Of a stretch of DNA of 10,913 nucleotides, positions 7,813 to 10,913 are shown piece after piece. A program made the position numbers and the translations under genes. The first letter of the stretch is position 1, and each line of letters opens with the position of its first letter. Below the pieces are notes generated by a model, which did not search any database, was not told where the DNA came from, and was given only the letters and a program-made list of their open reading frames with translations. Source of the DNA: Lachnospiraceae bacterium UBA2864 (GTDB taxonomy: Bacteria > Bacillota > Clostridia > Lachnospirales > Lachnospiraceae); contig DEFA01000043.1 of assembly GCA_002350525.1 (NCBI GenBank), positions 22,514 to 33,426 on the forward strand, read 5' to 3'.

Positions 7813-7842
7813 ATGTGCATGGGTATAAAACGCCATGCACAT
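7813..7842 (-). terminator. Perfect 10-bp inverted repeat between the GH94 gene and ftsK
   Basis: ATGTGCATGG (7813-7822) and CCATGCACAT (7833-7842) are exact reverse complements around a 10-base loop, inside the 97-base gap (7781-7878) between the phosphorylase stop and the ftsK start. On the minus strand it is followed only by short T-runs (CATTTACCAATTTATG), so it is at best a weak intrinsic terminator or a transcript-stabilising hairpin. Its loop and 3' arm share a sequence with the hairpin after rimO. The rest of this gap is AT-rich, with no promoter I can name confidently. Confidence 0.5.
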
Positions 7843-7878
7843 CTACATTAAATCTTTGAAAATATTTAAATTAATATC

Positions 7879-10281
7879 TTATGACATTGTAAGGACAACT
7901 TCGTTAACATCCTTAAGAATTTCATCAGGAATGTAATTTGTCTCCATTTCCTCGCCGTTAACAGTAAGGCTCTTGAAGCCAGACTCGACATGTCCCGGAT
8001 TAAGCACCGTAATATCCAGATGCTTTCCTCTGAAATCCTTTGATATAGTGAACTTCTCCCAGTCAGAAGGTACTGACGGAGCAATCTTTAATCCATAGAA
8101 GTCCGGTCTCATACCAAGGATACCTTCAACACAGCCTACCATTACAGTAGAAGCTGTACCTGTAAGCCAATGAACATGGGCACGTCCGTGGAAAGGACTT
8201 GCAGCGCCTTCCGTGAACTGGCCGTAGCAGTATGGTTCGAGACGTCTTATCTCTGCCTTATCATTCATGGCACAAGGTGCATTTTCAAGGAAATACTCGA
8301 ATGCTCTGTTACCATGCCCCTTAAGTGCCTCGGCAAGGATTATCCATCCCTGAGGCTGTGAGAATATACCGCCGTTTTCCTTAGTCGATGCATTAAAGAG
8401 AAGCATAAGAGCTCCTTCAAATGCATGCTCTCTGTATGCAGGCGCCATAAGCATGACACCGTAATCTGTATTAAGCTCTCTATGTACTGATTCAAGTGCC
8501 TTCTCAGCCTGCTCATCCGAAGCAAAGCCCGAGATAACCGACCAGCTCTGAGGATTGAGCCACATGTTGGCTTCCGGATCCTTCTTTGCACCTATTACAA
8601 GTCCGTCATCCTTGAAACCTCTTATGAAACGGTCCTCATCCCAGCAGAGATTCTGAAGTATATCACCCAGCTTCTTCTGCTGCTCATCAGCGTATGCGAT
8701 ATAATCAGTATCCTTCTTATAATCCGCAAATCTCTTGATGATAGTAAATGCATAGTACAGCTGAAATGCTACAAAGGTAGACTCTCCCTCTGCACCGAGT
8801 CTGAGACAGTCGTTCCAATCCGCATGAAGTCCCGCAGGCATACCGTGATTACCGAGTCTGTTCATCGAGAAGTCGATTGCTCTCTTCAGATGGTCGTATA
8901 CGGTACCCTCATCCTTATTTGCATAAGGGATAACCTCATCTATGAAGTCAAGGTTACCTGATTCCGAAACATACTTATATACTGTCGGGAAGAGCCAGAG
9001 TGCATCATCCGCTCTGTAAGCCGGATGTCCCGTCTCCTTAACATACTCAGGATCATCAGGAGTATTCTCATGACCGGCATTATGTGTGAACTTAACAAGA
9101 GGAAGTCCGCCGCCGTTATCAACCTGAGCCGAAAGCATGAATCTGATCTTATCTCCCGCAGCTTCGGGATCAAGATGGATAACACCCTGAATATCCTGAA
9201 CCGTGTCTCTGTATCCGTATCCGTTTCTGAGACCACAGTATACAAAAGAAGCAGCTCTTGACCAGATAAATGTCATAAAGCAGTTAAATGCATTCCATGT
9301 ATTGATCATCTCATTGAACTCTTCGCTCGGAGTATTGATCTGGAAATGTGAAAGCTTTCCATGCCAATGTCCTATAAGTTCATCAACTTCCGCAGCTACT
9401 GCCGCTTCAGTATCCTCATATCCCTTAATGATAGCATCGGCTTCTTCCGAAGTCTTTAGACCGAGAAGATATGCAAAGCTCTTTGATTCACCCGGTGCAA
9501 GCTCGATTACAGTAGAAAGTGCACCACATGAATTCTTATTATAATTAAGCGCACCGCCGAGATCTCCCGACTCAACTCCTATAGGATTGGAATAATTTCT
9601 GTATCCACCAAGGAATTCAGCCTTGTCGCCGCAGTAAGAAGCAACGTCCGAACCCGCAAGTCCGAAGAAACGGCTCTGTGCCTTGCTTCCGTTAACCGAG
9701 GAAGCGATAACATTTTCATTTATATACTGCATAATACGATTGCCTTCAAAGAAGGTACGTGTTATGAACAGCGTATACTGAAGATTAACCTGATCCTGCT
9801 CGTAATTACCCTCATTTGTAAACTCAGCAAAACCTGTTACCGTAAGGCGTCTCGGCTTATCGGAATTGTTGGTAACCTTTACCTTCCAGACTTCGTGAGT
9901 CTTATCGAGCGGAACATAGTATACAGCTTCTGTATCAATGCCCGAATACTCCGACATTATCTTTGTATATGCCGTACCGTGGCGAACCGTACTCTTAAAT
10001 GTATCAAGCGGTTTGCCTACAGGCATCCATGAGTTTGACCAGTAATCTCCGGTCTCGTTATCTCTTAAGTAGATATAACGTCCCGGCTGATCAAAACTGT
10101 TGAATACATATCTCAGTATTCTTCCGTTCGCACCGGACTTTACAAAACTGTATCCTCCGGCGTTATTGGAAATGATAGCACCATACTCCGGTGAGCCAAG
10201 ATAATTGGCCCATGGTTCCGGAGTATCCGGCTTAGTGATCACATATTCTTTGTGCTCTTCATCAAAATATCCGTATTGCAT
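7879..10281 (-). CDS. GH94 glycoside phosphorylase (cellobiose / chitobiose phosphorylase family)
   Basis: GH94 enzymes split beta-linked disaccharides with inorganic phosphate, giving an alpha-sugar-1-phosphate and a free sugar, which saves ATP. The protein begins with the family-typical MQYGYFDEEHKEYVITKPDT, PWANYLG and NAGGYSF, has RHGTAYTKI near 100-108 and GYRDT.QD at 356-363, and carries the general acid D491 in ADWNDCLRL. ENGGIF at 635-640, Q688 in EPYCYGQ and the phosphate-loop region LTGTA at 706-710 follow. At 800 residues it is the size of cellobiose and N,N'-diacetylchitobiose phosphorylases and too short for cellodextrin or beta-1,2-oligoglucan phosphorylases. The segment YLRD.E.GDYWS.SW.PV resembles the chitobiose-type enzyme as I remember it, so cellobiose specificity is not assured. 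After ENGGIF it reads SQPQGW, where relatives have a His. There is no signal peptide, so the substrate must be imported, yet no transporter is adjacent. The start at 10281 has GGAGG nine bases upstream (10295-10291). It lies 53 bases after pnp without a terminator, so read-through is possible. Confidence 0.9.
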   Translation of the reverse strand: MQYGYFDEEHKEYVITKPDTPEPWANYLGSPEYGAIISNNAGGYSFVKSGANGRILRYVFNSFDQPGRYIYLRDNETGDYWSNSWMPVGKPLDTFKSTVRHGTAYTKIMSEYSGIDTEAVYYVPLDKTHEVWKVKVTNNSDKPRRLTVTGFAEFTNEGNYEQDQVNLQYTLFITRTFFEGNRIMQYINENVIASSVNGSKAQSRFFGLAGSDVASYCGDKAEFLGGYRNYSNPIGVESGDLGGALNYNKNSCGALSTVIELAPGESKSFAYLLGLKTSEEADAIIKGYEDTEAAVAAEVDELIGHWHGKLSHFQINTPSEEFNEMINTWNAFNCFMTFIWSRAASFVYCGLRNGYGYRDTVQDIQGVIHLDPEAAGDKIRFMLSAQVDNGGGLPLVKFTHNAGHENTPDDPEYVKETGHPAYRADDALWLFPTVYKYVSESGNLDFIDEVIPYANKDEGTVYDHLKRAIDFSMNRLGNHGMPAGLHADWNDCLRLGAEGESTFVAFQLYYAFTIIKRFADYKKDTDYIAYADEQQKKLGDILQNLCWDEDRFIRGFKDDGLVIGAKKDPEANMWLNPQSWSVISGFASDEQAEKALESVHRELNTDYGVMLMAPAYREHAFEGALMLLFNASTKENGGIFSQPQGWIILAEALKGHGNRAFEYFLENAPCAMNDKAEIRRLEPYCYGQFTEGAASPFHGRAHVHWLTGTASTVMVGCVEGILGMRPDFYGLKIAPSVPSDWEKFTISKDFRGKHLDITVLNPGHVESGFKSLTVNGEEMETNYIPDEILKDVNEVVLTMS

Positions 10282-10334
10282 AGTGTAAACCCTCCAACCC
10301 TAAACATTACGTTGTTACTATATATTTCAGTGAA

Positions 10335-10913
10335 TTAAGCAAGAATCTCCTTAAGTGCAAGGCTGATCTTACCCTCACGTATATCAAGAACCTTAACACT
10401 TACCTTGTCTCCGATGTTTACAACATCTTCAACCTTCTCAACTCTGTCCTTAGACAGCTTTGATATATGGATCATACCATCCTTATTAGGAGCTATCTGT
10501 ACAAATGCACCGAAGCTCATGATTCTTACAACTTCACCCTCATATGTCTTGCCTACTTCAACAGGATCTACGATAAGCTTGATAGTCTTGATAGCCTGGT
10601 CGATACCATCCTTATCTGTACCACAGATATCAACACGTCCGTCATCTGTAATATCGATCTTAACTCCTGTATCCTCGATGATCTGGTTGATAGTCTTTCC
10701 TCTCTGACCGATAACTTCACCGATCTTCTCAGGATCTATCTGAAGGCTTGTGATCTTAGGAGCATACTCATTAACCTGAGGTCTTGGTCCCTCGATAGCC
10801 TTAAGCATAACCTCGTTAAGGATGTACATACGAGCTGCACGAGTCTTTGCGATAGCTTCCTTGATGATTTCAGGTGTAAGTCCGTGAATCTTGATATCCA
10901 TCTGGATAGCTGT
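10335..10913 (-). CDS. pnp: Polynucleotide phosphorylase, C-terminal part (5' end off the right edge)
   Basis: PNPase degrades RNA 3' to 5' with phosphate, releasing nucleoside diphosphates. Only the last 192 residues and the stop are in the window. The frame continues upstream of the first Met: the codons at 10913-10902 give TAIQ, joining MDIKIHGLTPEIIKEA, the standard end of the second RNase PH core domain. A KH domain follows (visible residues about 54-112), with its RNA-binding loop as IGQRGKT at 68-74. An S1 domain follows at about 121-190 (YEGEVVRIMSFGAFVQIAP, DGMIHISKLS, GDKVSVKVLDI, GKISLALKE), and the protein ends three residues later. The KH loop is GQRG where many PNPases have GPGG or similar; the GxxG pattern is kept. 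The catalytic core is outside the window, so its integrity cannot be judged here. Confidence 0.97.
   Translation of the reverse strand, partial: TAIQMDIKIHGLTPEIIKEAIAKTRAARMYILNEVMLKAIEGPRPQVNEYAPKITSLQIDPEKIGEVIGQRGKTINQIIEDTGVKIDITDDGRVDICGTDKDGIDQAIKTIKLIVDPVEVGKTYEGEVVRIMSFGAFVQIAPNKDGMIHISKLSKDRVEKVEDVVNIGDKVSVKVLDIREGKISLALKEILA

Overview
The window is a chromosomal stretch of a Gram-positive anaerobe of the Clostridia, most likely the Lachnospiraceae (a Butyrivibrio-like gut or rumen bacterium). This rests on the clostridial housekeeping order (pnp, an ftsK/spoIIIE-type translocase, rimO), on strong AGGAGG-type ribosome binding sites, and on a GH94 sugar phosphorylase. The genus is an inference. 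Every gene I can support lies on the minus strand, so transcription runs from the right edge to the left edge. No tRNA, rRNA, insertion sequence or CRISPR array was seen, and no gap between genes exceeds about 155 bases.

In order of transcription: (1) the C-terminal third of pnp (polynucleotide phosphorylase; KH and S1 domains), cut by the right edge; (2) 53 bases later, with no terminator, a complete 800-residue GH94 disaccharide phosphorylase; (3) a 97-base gap with a perfect 10-bp inverted repeat, then a 982-residue FtsK/SpoIIIE DNA translocase; (4) a gap of about 150 bases with three or four hairpins, then fhs (formate-tetrahydrofolate ligase); (5) folD, 98 bases after fhs; (6) rimO, 17 bases after folD; (7) a long hairpin with a short T-run that closes the rimO unit; (8) a visibly AT-rich reading frame, cut by the left edge, that resembles DUF4304-type proteins of unknown function.

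fhs and folD form a functional pair. Fhs makes 10-formyl-tetrahydrofolate from formate and ATP. FolD interconverts it with 5,10-methenyl- and 5,10-methylene-tetrahydrofolate for purine, thymidylate and methionine synthesis. rimO follows closely enough to share their transcript; it methylthiolates ribosomal protein S12 using SAM. pnp, ftsK and rimO are conserved housekeeping genes, whereas the phosphorylase looks like a catabolic gene placed inside that block.

Most of the window is ordinary core genome. The points most worth a second look are the structured leader between ftsK and fhs, the phosphorylase with a Gln where a phosphate-binding His is expected, the strand-polarised hairpin after rimO, and the AT-rich accessory-looking gene at the left edge. 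I found no convincing new multi-gene system.
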